A stretch of 64,000 bases of DNA from Croceivirga sp. (GCA_028284665.1 JANQRG010000033.1:1-64000), one strand, 5' to 3'. Positions 26,165 through 36,279 are shown, counted from the first letter of the stretch. Translations and numbers: made by a program. Notes: generated from the letters alone by a model not told the origin.

Positions 26165-29100
26165 TTGAGGGGTAAAAAGCGTTGGAAACGGATTTTATTG
26201 GTGCTCATCCTGGTACCCATCTTATGCATAGGAGGCCTATTGCTTTATGTGCAAAGCAACCAATCTGAAATTATCAAAGGCGAGATCGCTCTATTGAACC
26301 AAGAATACAAGGGCCGAATTACCATCGGCAATAGCGACTTGTCGCTATGGGGCAATTTTCCAGACCTTTCCATAAAAATTTATGATGTTCAAATTTTTGA
26401 GACCAAGGCGGACAATTCACCCCTGATCCTAGATGTCAAGGACATCTATGTAGGCTTCAATCTTTGGGATATGTTTGGTGATAACTATGATATTCACTCC
26501 TTACGGGTAGAAGACGGCGTTTTTAATATTGTTATTCACGAAGATACTACCTCCAATATCCAAAATTCCCTGGCCCCTACTTCTGAGGATGGCACGGCAA
26601 CCACCAATATTCATTTAAAAAAGATCCGTATCAAAAACCTGGATGTGCATACGATTGATGAAGCCACTAATACCGATGTTGAAAAGTTCATTTATGACTG
26701 CAAAGGGGGCTTTCGTATTCGAGACAGTATCATCGCTGGCCATATTGATACGGAATTAGAACTGAACGTGATCAAAGAAGGCGACACCACTTTTGTTCGC
26801 AAAAAACATTTGGAAATACACACGGACCTGATATTCAATGAATCCACAGGTATATTGGATATAGCACCCTCTGGTATTGTCATGGAGAACGGTGATTTTG
26901 AGCTTGAGGGAGCTATCGATATCAAGAACGATGTGGACCTTGACCTGGCTATAAAAGGTGCCAAGCCCAATTTTGATATGCTCATCGCTTTTGCTCCAGC
27001 GGATGTGATTCCCTTTTTGGAGAAATACAAAAATGCTGGAGAGATCTATTTCAATGCCACGATCAAAGGTCCCGCAAATAAAGGGAACCGGCCTGCGATC
27101 AATGCCGAATTTGGAGCCGGAAAGGCTTTTTTAGAGAATACGGCCCGTGCCAAAAAAATAGACAATATGGGGTTTCGGGGGCATTTTACCAATGGAGAGA
27201 ATAGAGATGCCAGCACCATGGAATTTTCGCTGACCAATATGACGGCCTCCTTGGAAAAAGGTGAGTTTAAAGGCGCGCTCTTTGTTAAGAATTTTGAATC
27301 ACCGGAAGTTGATATGCAAATTGATGCCAACTTCAATCTAGACTTCATTACAGACTTTTTTGAGCTGCGACACGTACAAAACGCCTCGGGGAATATTGCT
27401 CTACAAATGAATTTTCATGACATCGTTGATATCGATCAGCCCCAAATGGCCTTGCAAAAACTAAACCAGGCCTACTACGCGGCGTTGAAAGTAGAGAATT
27501 TGCACCTGGAAGCCGAAGACCTTCCTGTTCCCCTAGACGCTCTAAATGTGGATCTGGTCTTGAATGGCAAAGCGGCTACCCTGAAACGATTTGATCTATT
27601 AATGGGCGATTCAGATGTATCCATAAGTGGTTTTCTGTCAGACCTACCGTCTATTGTACATCATACAGACACCCCTGTGGAAGCCCATCTGGATATTACT
27701 TCCAATTCCTTGGATATTGCCGCATTAACAGGGTTTTCGGTGCAGGATTCAACTCAAACCGGTTTTGACGAACAGGTAGAAAATCTCAGCCTTGGCCTTT
27801 CGTTTGTTGCCTCGGCCAAAGACTTTACCGAATCAGAATATTTGCCGAAAGGGGAATTTTTTATAGATAGCCTGTATGCCGAGTTAACCCACTATCCGCA
27901 TCATTTGCATGATTTTCATGCCGATGTATTGATTGATGACAGGGACATTCAACTAGTGGATTTCACTGGCTTTATTGACGACAGTGATTTTCATTTGGAT
28001 GGGGTGGTACATGAGTATCCCTTTTGGATGCGGCCTGAACGTAATGGGGATGTAGCGTTGGATGTCAATCTTAGCTCAAAAAAGTTACGACTCGAAGACG
28101 TCTTCTCGTACAGGGGAGAAAATTACGTCCCGGAAGAGTACCGACATGAAGTTTTTGACGATTTAACCCTGCATTTTACCTCTAGGATGCATTACCGCGA
28201 TTCTTCGCTGCATTCCATTGATCTTGCCCTGGACAAGCTTGACACAAAGATGGAGCTACATCCGCAACGCTTTCAAGACTTTAAGGGCAACATTCATTAC
28301 GAAGACGAGCATATTGTGATCAATGACTTTCATGGCGAAATTGGATCGACCAATTTTGATGTGGATTTGAATTACTATTTGGGGGAAGATCAGACGATAA
28401 AAAAACGGGATAATTACCTGCAATTACGCGCCAATTATGTTGATTACGATGCCCTATTCAATTTTGACCTAAGTCCGCCAGAATCCACATCTGCCGATAG
28501 TTCCACTATCGAAGATGTTGCAGCACACGCAGAAGCCTTCAATATATATGAATTGCCATTTACCGATATGCGATTTAAAGCAGATATAGCGCACTTCATT
28601 TACCATAGGCTGGACCTTCAGAATATCAAGGCGGATTTGAGAACCACACCCAATCACTATATCTATATAGATACCTTGATTATGAATGCTGCCGGGGGAA
28701 ACATCCGTTTAAACGGATATTTTAACGGCAGTGACCCAAAACATATTTATATGCAACCTGATTTGGTGATGACCAATGTCGATTTGGAAAAATTACTGTT
28801 CAAATTTGAAAATTTTGGGCAAGACCACCTGGTTTCAGAAAATTTACAGGGAAAACTCACCTCCAGAATTAGCGGTAAGATCAGGGTCTATCCAGATATG
28901 GTACCAGATTTGGATCAATCTACTATTGAAATGGAAGTAAAAGTGTTGAACGGAAAACTAAAGAATTATGACCCCATTTTGGCACTTTCGGATTATATGG
29001 GAGATAAAAACCTGCGAAACGTACGGTTTGACACCCTGCAAAACAACTTGGCTATTGATAAGGGAAGAATCCATATTCCCACAATGACCATCGAATCAAC

Positions 29101-29365
29101 CCTAGGTCATATAGAATTGTCAGGAACGCACGATAGTGGCCAAAACATTGACTATTATTTACGCATACCGTGGAAAACAGTAAGAAAGGCCGCCTGGCAA
29201 AAACTGTTTGGAAATAAAAAGGACTCCGTTGTTGATCAAGAGCAGGTAGATGAAATCGTAGAGGTAGACCCCGACAGAAAGACCAGGTTTCTCAATCTAA
29301 CGATACGAGGCACCCTAGATGACTATAAAGTTTCATTAGGAAATAAAAGGAAAGGAAGTCGCTGA
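26165..29365 (+). CDS. AsmA-family inner-membrane/periplasmic protein
   Basis: 1,066 residues from a TTG start, chosen because the nearby ATG at 26155 is out of frame and runs into a stop at once. One N-terminal TM helix (ILLVLILVPILCIGGLLLYV, about 10-30) is followed by a long beta-rich periplasmic part typical of AsmA/TamB-like bridge proteins. It includes the N-terminal ITIGNSDLSLWGNFPDLSIK and the C-terminal GHIELSGTHDSGQNIDYYLR with the conserved amphipathic end (FLNLTIRGTLDDYKVS). Members help maintain lipid asymmetry and outer-membrane biogenesis. It is monocistronic, converging on the serine hydrolase gene with a shared terminator. Confidence 0.85.
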   Translation: MRGKKRWKRILLVLILVPILCIGGLLLYVQSNQSEIIKGEIALLNQEYKGRITIGNSDLSLWGNFPDLSIKIYDVQIFETKADNSPLILDVKDIYVGFNLWDMFGDNYDIHSLRVEDGVFNIVIHEDTTSNIQNSLAPTSEDGTATTNIHLKKIRIKNLDVHTIDEATNTDVEKFIYDCKGGFRIRDSIIAGHIDTELELNVIKEGDTTFVRKKHLEIHTDLIFNESTGILDIAPSGIVMENGDFELEGAIDIKNDVDLDLAIKGAKPNFDMLIAFAPADVIPFLEKYKNAGEIYFNATIKGPANKGNRPAINAEFGAGKAFLENTARAKKIDNMGFRGHFTNGENRDASTMEFSLTNMTASLEKGEFKGALFVKNFESPEVDMQIDANFNLDFITDFFELRHVQNASGNIALQMNFHDIVDIDQPQMALQKLNQAYYAALKVENLHLEAEDLPVPLDALNVDLVLNGKAATLKRFDLLMGDSDVSISGFLSDLPSIVHHTDTPVEAHLDITSNSLDIAALTGFSVQDSTQTGFDEQVENLSLGLSFVASAKDFTESEYLPKGEFFIDSLYAELTHYPHHLHDFHADVLIDDRDIQLVDFTGFIDDSDFHLDGVVHEYPFWMRPERNGDVALDVNLSSKKLRLEDVFSYRGENYVPEEYRHEVFDDLTLHFTSRMHYRDSSLHSIDLALDKLDTKMELHPQRFQDFKGNIHYEDEHIVINDFHGEIGSTNFDVDLNYYLGEDQTIKKRDNYLQLRANYVDYDALFNFDLSPPESTSADSSTIEDVAAHAEAFNIYELPFTDMRFKADIAHFIYHRLDLQNIKADLRTTPNHYIYIDTLIMNAAGGNIRLNGYFNGSDPKHIYMQPDLVMTNVDLEKLLFKFENFGQDHLVSENLQGKLTSRISGKIRVYPDMVPDLDQSTIEMEVKVLNGKLKNYDPILALSDYMGDKNLRNVRFDTLQNNLAIDKGRIHIPTMTIESTLGHIELSGTHDSGQNIDYYLRIPWKTVRKAAWQKLFGNKKDSVVDQEQVDEIVEVDPDRKTRFLNLTIRGTLDDYKVSLGNKRKGSR

Positions 29366-29383
29366 TTCTTAAAACTTTATGGA

Positions 29384-29420
29384 AAATGAGTCATGGAAAC
29401 TTTGTTGTCCTGGCTCATTT
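29384..29420. terminator. Bidirectional terminator between convergent genes
   Basis: AAATGAG (29384-29390) pairs with CTCATTT (29414-29420); the pairing extends inward through CA and GG with one bulge. It sits exactly between the AsmA-like gene and the convergent serine hydrolase gene. Confidence 0.6.
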
Positions 29421-30887
29421 CGAAAGTCGATTGATTAAATGATAGACATTTTTTGCCAAAGGACTAGCAGCCCCGTCATAATTGGACATCACCACTACTA
29501 CATAACCGTTATCGAGAAAAATATCCAAGTTAGCGTTAAGACCTGGAAACCCTCCACTATGCCCGACCACTTTACCACTAGCTGATTGATTTATTTCAAA
29601 ACCATATCCATAGCCTTCATTTGAATGATCGGTCCAAAGCATATCCAACAATTTTTTTGAAACTAACTTCTCATTGACCAAAGCAACTGCAAACTTATGT
29701 AAGTCCCCAACCGTTGAGAAACCGCCCCCAGCGGGCCCTCCCTTTATGACATGCTTATACAAATTATTTATCCATCCGTATGCGTTGTCGGCGGGTTCGT
29801 ATCCAATAGCTAAATTTTCTACAGGTTGATCCATTTCATATGAGTTCGTATTGAACATATGCGTTGGTCTAAAAATATTGGACGCAACGTACTCAAAATA
29901 ATCCTGCTTTGTTGCCTCTTGAATTATTACACCTAACAATAGCATCCCGGTATTACTATAACGATACTCTTCTCCCGGCTCAAAAGCGAGGGAATCTTCT
30001 TTAACAAGTGGTTTAAAATCGTTTATGTTTCTAAATAAAGCTCTTGAACCATTCCAAAAATCTTCATTAAAATAGCTGCCTAAACCACTTGTATGAGAAA
30101 GCAAGTGATGAATATTAATTTTTGAAGTTATTTCAGTAGGAAGCCAGGTTTCATCTACATATTTACTGACGGGGTCTTCTAAAGCTATCAAATTTCGTTC
30201 TACAAGCTGCAAAATCGCAACGGAGGTAAACATTTTGTTCATCGACCCAAGATTGAATTTTGTCTCCAAATTATTCTTTACATGAAATCGTTTAGAGGCT
30301 TCTCCCTTTGCATCTTGGTATAAAATATCACTCCCTTTGGCAATCAATATGCTTCCCGAAAAAAGATCTAGATTGGATAATTTCTCAACTGTTTTCCTGG
30401 TTTTGGCAACCAATTCACTGGAGGATATCTTTGTTTCAAGTATGTCTATAGGGATTTCAGCTGGAGAAAAGCCAATTCCTTGAAGCAGTAACCCAGATTT
30501 GTCAACGAAAGAAAATCTTATTTTTCTCCAAGAATCGTAGTTCCTGTCTTTTACAATAAGAACTGTCCCTTGCTGTTCGTCATCCCCATACGTTCTGATA
30601 CTATAAAAGGTAACGCCTCCTGTTTGACGATAGTAGTTTAAGAAATGTCCTTGATGCATTTCCATTGGCACCATATTTTGAAAATCCTCAGCAAACGAAT
30701 TTTCTATAAACTCCTTGATGGTTTTTTTGTCATTGGCATTTATTGTGCTAATAATATGTTGCACGGTAACGCCTATCCGTCCCACAGGAAATGTAGTGTT
30801 ATCAATAAAGTCACCCTTAATTGTCTGTGCATTAGCTATGGTTTGGAAACATAAACAAAGGATAAAGGTGCTGAAGTTTAATTTCAT
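29415..30887 (-). CDS. Secreted serine hydrolase, beta-lactamase/DD-peptidase family
   Basis: 490 residues with a signal peptide (FSTFILCLCFQTIANAQ). Residues about 30-160 form a DUF-like accessory domain. The hydrolase domain (about 165-490) has the three class C / esterase motifs: S-x-x-K in LGSMNKMF (serine near residue 214), Y-x-N in YRYSNTGML (near 310) and H-S-G-G in VVGHSGGFPG (near 443). All are intact, so it should be an active serine enzyme acting in the periplasm on peptides, esters or beta-lactam-like amides. True resistance function cannot be claimed. It lies downstream of a divergent-looking stretch with an AraC gene further up. Confidence 0.85.
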   Translation of the reverse strand: MKLNFSTFILCLCFQTIANAQTIKGDFIDNTTFPVGRIGVTVQHIISTINANDKKTIKEFIENSFAEDFQNMVPMEMHQGHFLNYYRQTGGVTFYSIRTYGDDEQQGTVLIVKDRNYDSWRKIRFSFVDKSGLLLQGIGFSPAEIPIDILETKISSSELVAKTRKTVEKLSNLDLFSGSILIAKGSDILYQDAKGEASKRFHVKNNLETKFNLGSMNKMFTSVAILQLVERNLIALEDPVSKYVDETWLPTEITSKINIHHLLSHTSGLGSYFNEDFWNGSRALFRNINDFKPLVKEDSLAFEPGEEYRYSNTGMLLLGVIIQEATKQDYFEYVASNIFRPTHMFNTNSYEMDQPVENLAIGYEPADNAYGWINNLYKHVIKGGPAGGGFSTVGDLHKFAVALVNEKLVSKKLLDMLWTDHSNEGYGYGFEINQSASGKVVGHSGGFPGLNANLDIFLDNGYVVVVMSNYDGAASPLAKNVYHLINRLSK

Positions 30888-31042
30888 AAGTGTGTATTTT
30901 TAAGTCAGTATCAAATACGAATACAGGTTCAATTTCCTAAAAAGGAACATGCAGTTGCTCTTTGGATAGTAATTGCCAACAGTATGAAGTCAAAAGTATT
31001 TGGAATAAAAAAATGAAAATTGTATCAGATTAGCCTTCAATT

Positions 31043-31846
31043 TCAGAGTTTCCGAAAGTCTTTTGGTAGGAATCCCGTAAATGATTTAAAGTTTTTTATA
31101 AAATGGCTTTGATCTGTAAAGCCACATTGAAAAGCAATTTCGGTCAAAGATGCATTCGTATGTTTGATGAGTGGAATGCTTTTGTTTATTTTAAGTTTTC
31201 GCATATACGCTCCGTACGTAGTGTGAAAGTATCTCCTAAAACATTTTGAAATAGTCACTGGATGTACGCCTACATTTACTGAAAGCTCTTTTAACGTAAT
31301 CTGTTCATCCCATCTATCATTTAACAAATCCGATAAGTTTTCTATCCATTTTGGTGACACCGATCCTGAATCCATTTTACAATTAGCTATTAGTTCAAGT
31401 AGTAGTAAATGAATAGTTGTAGCGGTATTCTCATCTTGTTGATCTAGCTCTTTCAATATATTTAGAGCCAAAAATTTTGCATCCATATTATTGGCTATTG
31501 CTTGGGCTAATTGTTGGGTAGTAATTCCATTTTCAATAAAAAAATCATTTTCGAGTTCAATATTGAGATTTTGTGAAGATTGGGTTCTAAATACTGTTTG
31601 ATGCGCTTCACCAGCTTCGTAAAAAAAAATATCACCAGCTTTTCGTCCGTAGGAAATATTATTCCTTTTTTCAACATCCTTTCCTTGGAACACAAAGGAT
31701 ATATGGGGGTTTTCATGATAATGTAGTCCAGCCTCATCTTGTCCAATATCATATTGCGTTTTACTAACTATAACATTATCAGTTTTGCTTCTACCTGTCA
31801 CGGCACCGCTATAGATTCCTTTATCCATTAAATAGGGTGTAGGCAT
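31043..31846 (-). CDS. AraC-family transcriptional regulator with cupin-like sensor
   Basis: 267 residues. The N-terminal half has a cupin-like metal or ligand pocket (GLHYHENPHISFVFQGKD, YEAGEAHQTVFR). The C-terminal AraC domain has two HTHs: ITLKELSVNVGVHPVTISKC (about 180-199) and ASLTEIAFQCGFTDQSHFIK (about 230-249), followed by FKSFTGFLPKDFRKL. This is a complete one-component regulator. It is 155 bases upstream of the serine hydrolase start on the same strand and may control it; target not shown. Confidence 0.88.
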   Translation of the reverse strand: MPTPYLMDKGIYSGAVTGRSKTDNVIVSKTQYDIGQDEAGLHYHENPHISFVFQGKDVEKRNNISYGRKAGDIFFYEAGEAHQTVFRTQSSQNLNIELENDFFIENGITTQQLAQAIANNMDAKFLALNILKELDQQDENTATTIHLLLLELIANCKMDSGSVSPKWIENLSDLLNDRWDEQITLKELSVNVGVHPVTISKCFRRYFHTTYGAYMRKLKINKSIPLIKHTNASLTEIAFQCGFTDQSHFIKNFKSFTGFLPKDFRKL

Positions 31847-31967
31847 AATTTTTTAGAAAGACTATTTAAACCTAATCTAAAGACTAAAAAAAATAGTAGA
31901 AGTTGCAAATGCCTGGATTTCCACATTAAAAAATTAAAAGAGAATATTTGAAAACGAGATTATATTA

Positions 31968-32090
31968 CCATTCCACACACCTGCCTACCGGTTTAGATGC
32001 CTTTGGCATGCAGGCAGGCTACCCTCCCCTTCTCTTTCGCTGTTCCAGCTTCAGAGAACAAGTCGGGTAGTGAAAAAAGTGTTTATTCAA
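31968..32090 (+). repeat. Dispersed intergenic repeat R5 with inserted palindrome
   Basis: The repeat start ACCATTCCACACAC is followed by an inverted repeat (CCTGCC at 31980-31985 with GGCAGG at 32013-32018, and an inner ATGCC-TTT-GGCAT hairpin at 31997-32009). It then continues with ACCCTCCCC and GCTTCAGAGAACAAG. A truncated copy of the same palindrome is near 37477-37506. Confidence 0.7.
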
Positions 32091-32099
32091 TATTTGTTA

Positions 32100-33569
32100 T
32101 CATTGGTATTCATCGATTGCACCATTTGATGATTCGGTAGTATTTCCCGAAAAACGAAAAAGCGTTTTATGCTTATTCCCCTCAACAGAATCCAGCTGTT
32201 TCATAAGGGTTTCGGGAATTTTGGACCTGTCTCTATCTTTAATAAGGATCATAAAAACTTCTTTGTTATTGACATGCGCTTTTAATTCGCTTAATCGAAT
32301 GGCTTTCAATTTTCCTTTTGAATAGAATTGTCCCGAATAGCTCTTATTTCCGAAGTGGAATATCCTTGGTACGCCATGTGTTCTTTCTAAAAGATATTTA
32401 TCGGTATTTCCATAGAACTTTAACTTGTTGGAAATTTTGAAATAGCCAAAAGCACCGAAAGCTAAGACGATAATGGTAATGGCAAAAGTGAGCGCGCTTC
32501 GTTTATATTTTAGGTCTTTCCACCAAAACACTACTAGTAAAGTCAAAGGCACCATTACCGGCAGTATATAAGGATGTATCAGACTTTTTGAAAGGGTAAA
32601 GAACAACGGTGTCCATACCAACCATAATACCAAGAATGTTAACCATGGATTGCTTTTTACGATTGCCCAGTTTTTGATCATTTTCACTATAACCATTTGG
32701 ATCCAGGGTAACGCAAACAAAAACAGGAATACCCATATCATCCCAAAGGGCTGCGACTTGGGAAACCCGTATTTATCACCCCTCCAGGTAGTATCCAAAA
32801 AACGCTTAAAGTGTTCCCCAACTATAAAATAGTCAATGAATCCCGGCGATTGTTTTTCGGCAAAATAATACCAAGGAAATGCCATTATTGTTACGATACC
32901 AATGCCCAAAAACCAGGGAAATACCAACCTTACTCTTTTGAAATACCCGTTTATCCAAACCCAGACGAAAAGCGGCGGAAATGTAAGTATTACTAGGATT
33001 GGCCCTTTGGCCAGCAATCCAATGCTTATTCCAACAAAAAACAAGTATTTCCAGTACCAATACTTGTTCCCCGAAACGGTTTCCCAAAACGAGAGCATCA
33101 CAACCGTTACAGAAAATGCTAACGCTGTGTCCGTAGATACAACTCCGGCATGTAAGAAGAACTGAGGTAGAGTAAAAACGATCAATGCAGGCAACCAAAA
33201 GGAGCGTTCATCGCGGTTGGCATATTTGCCGAGCATAATTGCAATAAGCAACGATAGTAAAAAGTAAGGCAATCTGGCCGTGAACTCATTTACTCCAAAC
33301 AGTTTAAAACTAAATGCGGACAACCATGTTGACAAGGGAGGTTTGGCCCAAAACGGGACACCATAATCAATTTGAGGCATAACCCAATCATCGGTTTCTG
33401 CCATTATTCGTGCTATTTCAGCATAACGAGCTTCTGTCTTATCCATTAACGGCAACATGCCATTCACCATTAAGCGAATTGCGAGCAAAAGCAGGACCAG
33501 GATACCTACACTGTTACCTTGATATTGTTTAGGCAACAGCTTCACGTAAAGCTCTTTGAGATTCGTCAA
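32100..33569 (-). CDS. GT39-like membrane glycosyltransferase (ArnT/PMT type)
   Basis: 489 residues with about ten TM segments. The N-terminal periplasmic loop has MDKTEARYAEIARIM and WVMPQIDYGVPFWAKPPLSTW, the DEARYAE and KPPL signatures of undecaprenyl- or dolichyl-phosphate-sugar transferases such as ArnT. Such enzymes move a sugar from a lipid carrier to lipid A, protein or another envelope acceptor. The start overlaps the end of the GT2 gene by 41 bases, so translation is likely coupled. With the GT2 and PAP2 genes it suggests a lipid-carrier-based envelope modification. The acceptor is not known. Confidence 0.83.
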   Translation of the reverse strand: MTNLKELYVKLLPKQYQGNSVGILVLLLLAIRLMVNGMLPLMDKTEARYAEIARIMAETDDWVMPQIDYGVPFWAKPPLSTWLSAFSFKLFGVNEFTARLPYFLLSLLIAIMLGKYANRDERSFWLPALIVFTLPQFFLHAGVVSTDTALAFSVTVVMLSFWETVSGNKYWYWKYLFFVGISIGLLAKGPILVILTFPPLFVWVWINGYFKRVRLVFPWFLGIGIVTIMAFPWYYFAEKQSPGFIDYFIVGEHFKRFLDTTWRGDKYGFPKSQPFGMIWVFLFLFALPWIQMVIVKMIKNWAIVKSNPWLTFLVLWLVWTPLFFTLSKSLIHPYILPVMVPLTLLVVFWWKDLKYKRSALTFAITIIVLAFGAFGYFKISNKLKFYGNTDKYLLERTHGVPRIFHFGNKSYSGQFYSKGKLKAIRLSELKAHVNNKEVFMILIKDRDRSKIPETLMKQLDSVEGNKHKTLFRFSGNTTESSNGAIDEYQ

Positions 33570-34320
33570 TGGAGGTACGGCGATATTTTCTCCAAATCAG
33601 TAATAACTCAAAACACATTCTAAGGCCATACGTAAAGCTTACTTTTGATTGATTTTTGTCTATCCAGGACTGTAATGGAACTTCTTTTGAAAGACGAATA
33701 AGTCGATGCTTTCCATAGACATTTTGAATACGGTGAAAGATTTCGACATCAAACAACCAGGTAGAAACAAACTTTTCTGTCATTACAGTTTGGGCTAATT
33801 GACTGGAAAATATCTTACAGCCACATTGTGTATCGTAGACGTATAAATTAAGTTGTCTTGAAATCAATGTGGCAACGGCCCTACCTATATAAAATCGATG
33901 GGGTTTTCTTCTGATACAACTGTCCAACTTCCTGATGCGGGAGCCAAAAACAAATTTTGTTCGTTCATTTATATGTTGACTTAATGCATAACACTCCTCC
34001 AAAGAAGTTGATAAATCCGCATCTAGATAGGCTATTTTTTTGTGTAAAATATTGTTATGGCCATAAAGAAATCCGGAAAGTACTGCCGCGGCCTTACCCC
34101 TGTTCTTCGCATGTTCTACAATTTTCACATTCTCACTGGCCGATAATTCTATATCCTGTAATAAAGATTTGGTATTATCCGTGGAGCCATCATTCACGAA
34201 GCATAGCATAACATCTTTATACGTTTTTAAAAAGTTGAAGTACTTTTTTAGCGAAAGTCGCTTTGCTTCATTATAGGTTGGTATTACTATTACTAATTCG
34301 AAGAAGGTATCCATATTCAT
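33529..34320 (-). CDS. GT2 family glycosyltransferase, DPM1/ArnC-like
   Basis: 263 residues. The N-terminal half has the nucleotide-sugar binding pattern VIPTYNEAKRL and FVNDGSTDNT and the metal-binding D-x-D in AYLDADLSTS. KNRGKAAAVLSG and GSRIRKLDS are typical of dolichol-phosphate mannose synthase-like enzymes that load a sugar onto a polyprenyl phosphate. The C-terminus is basic with only weak hydrophobic stretches. Overlaps the GT39-like gene (41 bases) and follows PAP2 by 34 bases; it probably supplies the lipid-linked donor for the GT39-like enzyme. Confidence 0.85.
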   Translation of the reverse strand: MNMDTFFELVIVIPTYNEAKRLSLKKYFNFLKTYKDVMLCFVNDGSTDNTKSLLQDIELSASENVKIVEHAKNRGKAAAVLSGFLYGHNNILHKKIAYLDADLSTSLEECYALSQHINERTKFVFGSRIRKLDSCIRRKPHRFYIGRAVATLISRQLNLYVYDTQCGCKIFSSQLAQTVMTEKFVSTWLFDVEIFHRIQNVYGKHRLIRLSKEVPLQSWIDKNQSKVSFTYGLRMCFELLLIWRKYRRTSIDESQRALREAVA

Positions 34321-34354
34321 TGAATTTTAAAGCAATTGATTTCCTTTCCACCTT

Positions 34355-34912
34355 TTAAAATCGATAGGTAAAACCAAACGTGGGTGTATTTTCCATAAAG
34401 CCTGAAGAAATCTCCAGTTTTCGATTTCTTTTGTAGGGTTTGGTAAATAGATAGCTTATGCCGGTCCCTATTGCCGCTCCGGCAACAACGTCCCAACCGT
34501 CGTGTTTGTTCGCTTTTATTCTGGTATAGCCTACATATCCGGCCAGGGCATATGCTGGAATTCCATATTCCCATCCATAGCGTTTTTGTAGAAAGGCAGC
34601 ACTGGCAAATGCGACAGAAGTATGTGCTGATGGAAAACTGAAGTTGTTTTCACCATTGGGGCGCTCTTTGTTTATCCCAAATTTGAGTCCATAGGAAAGT
34701 GTAATAGTGCTGGCTAGGGCTTTTGAAAACTGATAGGTGCCCTTTTGACCGTCTTGCCAAATAAACGTGGAGCCCAATGCCAAAGCAGGTAAGGCAACTA
34801 ACAAAGCATCACCTGTGTTTTTGTGAAACAATGCATTACTTGTAAATGTCTGCTGCGCCCTGACCGCAGAAAACCACAACACAATTATTACGATTATTGT
34901 TTTCTTCATCAA
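34355..34912 (-). CDS. PAP2-family phosphatase
   Basis: 185 residues with a signal-like N-terminal helix (TIIVIIVLWFSAVRAQ) and several further hydrophobic segments. The three phosphatase motifs are present: GINKERP, then FPSAHTSVAF (PSAHTS in place of PSGHT), then YTRIKANKHDGWDV (R-x(6)-H-x-x-x-D). It should dephosphorylate a lipid phosphate or pyrophosphate in the periplasm, possibly recycling undecaprenyl carrier for the adjacent glycosyltransferases. It follows the peroxidase gene by 6 bases, so cotranscription is likely. Confidence 0.87.
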   Translation of the reverse strand: MMKKTIIVIIVLWFSAVRAQQTFTSNALFHKNTGDALLVALPALALGSTFIWQDGQKGTYQFSKALASTITLSYGLKFGINKERPNGENNFSFPSAHTSVAFASAAFLQKRYGWEYGIPAYALAGYVGYTRIKANKHDGWDVVAGAAIGTGISYLFTKPYKRNRKLEISSGFMENTPTFGFTYRF

Positions 34913-34918
34913 ACTGGT

Positions 34919-36127
34919 TTAGTTGTGGATGTTTCCCCCTACAGGCAAACCACTGGGCACAGAACTTGGAACAGTTTTATCAAAATTTGGGTCGTTCAGT
35001 GCTTCCAAAAAAGCAATTATGGCATCGCTCACATCATCCTCCATATGCAGCTCCCTGACCAACGGATCAATATCGTTCACAGTTAGGTTGGCATTAATGA
35101 TGTCATCATCACCTTCTGAAATCTCCTCGTAGAAATTCATGACTTCTTCAAGTGATGTATGCATTCCATTGTGCATATAAGGGGGTGTGAAGGATAGGTT
35201 TCGTAAGGTAGGCGTTCTAAAAGCATAGGTACCTGTGCCAGCATCCGTTTCAGATAACTTAGGGTTATCAGGTATACCCAAAGCATGAAGTTGATAATCG
35301 GAAAACATTGGACCGCTGTGGCATTCTGCACAACCCACATTCACAAAAGCGTTCATCCCATTTATCTGCTGTTGTGTCATTGCCGTCAACTCACCACGCA
35401 TATAGCTATCAAAAGGACTGTTTGGCGCCACCAAGCTGCGTTCAAAAGAGGCAATGGCCCTGGCTATTCTGTCCGTGGTTATCTCATCAGTCCCGAAGGC
35501 ATTTAAAAACGCTTTCTTGTATTCCGGAATAACCTCAAGACGGTCTATAATACTTTGGTAAAGTTCGTTTTCCGGTATATTGAGACCACGCATTTCTTCT
35601 TTTGAAAGTAATGGCAATAAAGACTGTTCCTCCAAACTTAATGCTCGATTATCCCAAAACATGGGTGCCGCAATCGGGTTTACCTCGCCATTCCTGGTGA
35701 TACCATTAAATGCAGAATTAACAACGGTTTGCGCATTTCGATTCGCAAGAACAGTCCCATTCCGTTGTTCTCCCAATCCCGAACCTCCTACACCAATTGA
35801 TACGTCAAGAGCGTCTGCGTACCCTTTTTCAGGATGATGACATGTAGCACAGGTAATATCTTTGTTACCTGACAAAATTGGATCCCAAAACAGTTGTTTT
35901 CCTAAGCTTATTTTTTCAGCAGTCAATTCATTGGTTTCCGGAATTGGTATATATTCCGGAAGTGGGGAAATACCCTCTGAGAGGACATTTACAGATCCAA
36001 ATAGGTTATCGTCCTCATCGTTGGCGCAACCAATATGAACAAAAAGAAAGAGTAAAATCAGATTGCCAACCAACAGATGTATTGGGGTAATGTATGACTT
36101 GATTTTTTCCATTAAAAAGGAATTCAA
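34919..36127 (-). CDS. Di-heme cytochrome-c peroxidase / MauG-like lipoprotein
   Basis: 402 residues. A lipobox (LFLFVHIGC, Cys34) follows an N-terminal helix. Heme 1 binds at CATCH (93-97) and heme 2 at CAECH (about 263-267); YADALDVSIG, FWDNRALSLEEQ and FRTPTLRNL are typical of the family, and so is the C-terminal YMHNGMHTSLEEVMNFYE. It should reduce peroxide, or oxidise a partner, in the periplasm. First gene of an apparent operon with PAP2, GT2 and GT39-like genes. Two GTTCA-n12-TGAAC operator candidates lie just upstream. The functional link between a peroxidase and glycosylation genes is unclear. Confidence 0.9.
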   Translation of the reverse strand: MNSFLMEKIKSYITPIHLLVGNLILLFLFVHIGCANDEDDNLFGSVNVLSEGISPLPEYIPIPETNELTAEKISLGKQLFWDPILSGNKDITCATCHHPEKGYADALDVSIGVGGSGLGEQRNGTVLANRNAQTVVNSAFNGITRNGEVNPIAAPMFWDNRALSLEEQSLLPLLSKEEMRGLNIPENELYQSIIDRLEVIPEYKKAFLNAFGTDEITTDRIARAIASFERSLVAPNSPFDSYMRGELTAMTQQQINGMNAFVNVGCAECHSGPMFSDYQLHALGIPDNPKLSETDAGTGTYAFRTPTLRNLSFTPPYMHNGMHTSLEEVMNFYEEISEGDDDIINANLTVNDIDPLVRELHMEDDVSDAIIAFLEALNDPNFDKTVPSSVPSGLPVGGNIHN

Positions 36128-36183
36128 AATTTGAAATTCAAGTCAAATCTAGGCGGGTCATGTTTAGCGTGAAAATGAAGTAG

Positions 36184-36205
36184 GTTCAGAATGCGTTTGT
36201 TGAAC
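36184..36205. promoter_or_regulatory. Operator candidate 1 (GTTCA-n12-TGAAC)
   Basis: The sequence GTTCAGAATGCGT continues to TTGAAC, giving 5-bp inverted arms GTTCA/TGAAC. It is 57 bases upstream of the peroxidase start. An almost identical site lies 96 bases away. The AraC-type gene immediately upstream is the obvious candidate binder. Confidence 0.55.
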
Positions 36206-36279
36206 ACTTCTGATCAAAAAAGAAATTTAAATGCTGATATTCAATGGTTTAAATAAAAGTTGCAAGTGTGCTTTAAAAG

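Noticed and set aside
29415-30887. Reading the serine hydrolase as an antibiotic-resistance beta-lactamase
   Set aside because: The S-x-x-K, Y-x-N and H-x-G motifs are shared by esterases and DD-peptidases; nothing distinguishes a true beta-lactamase.
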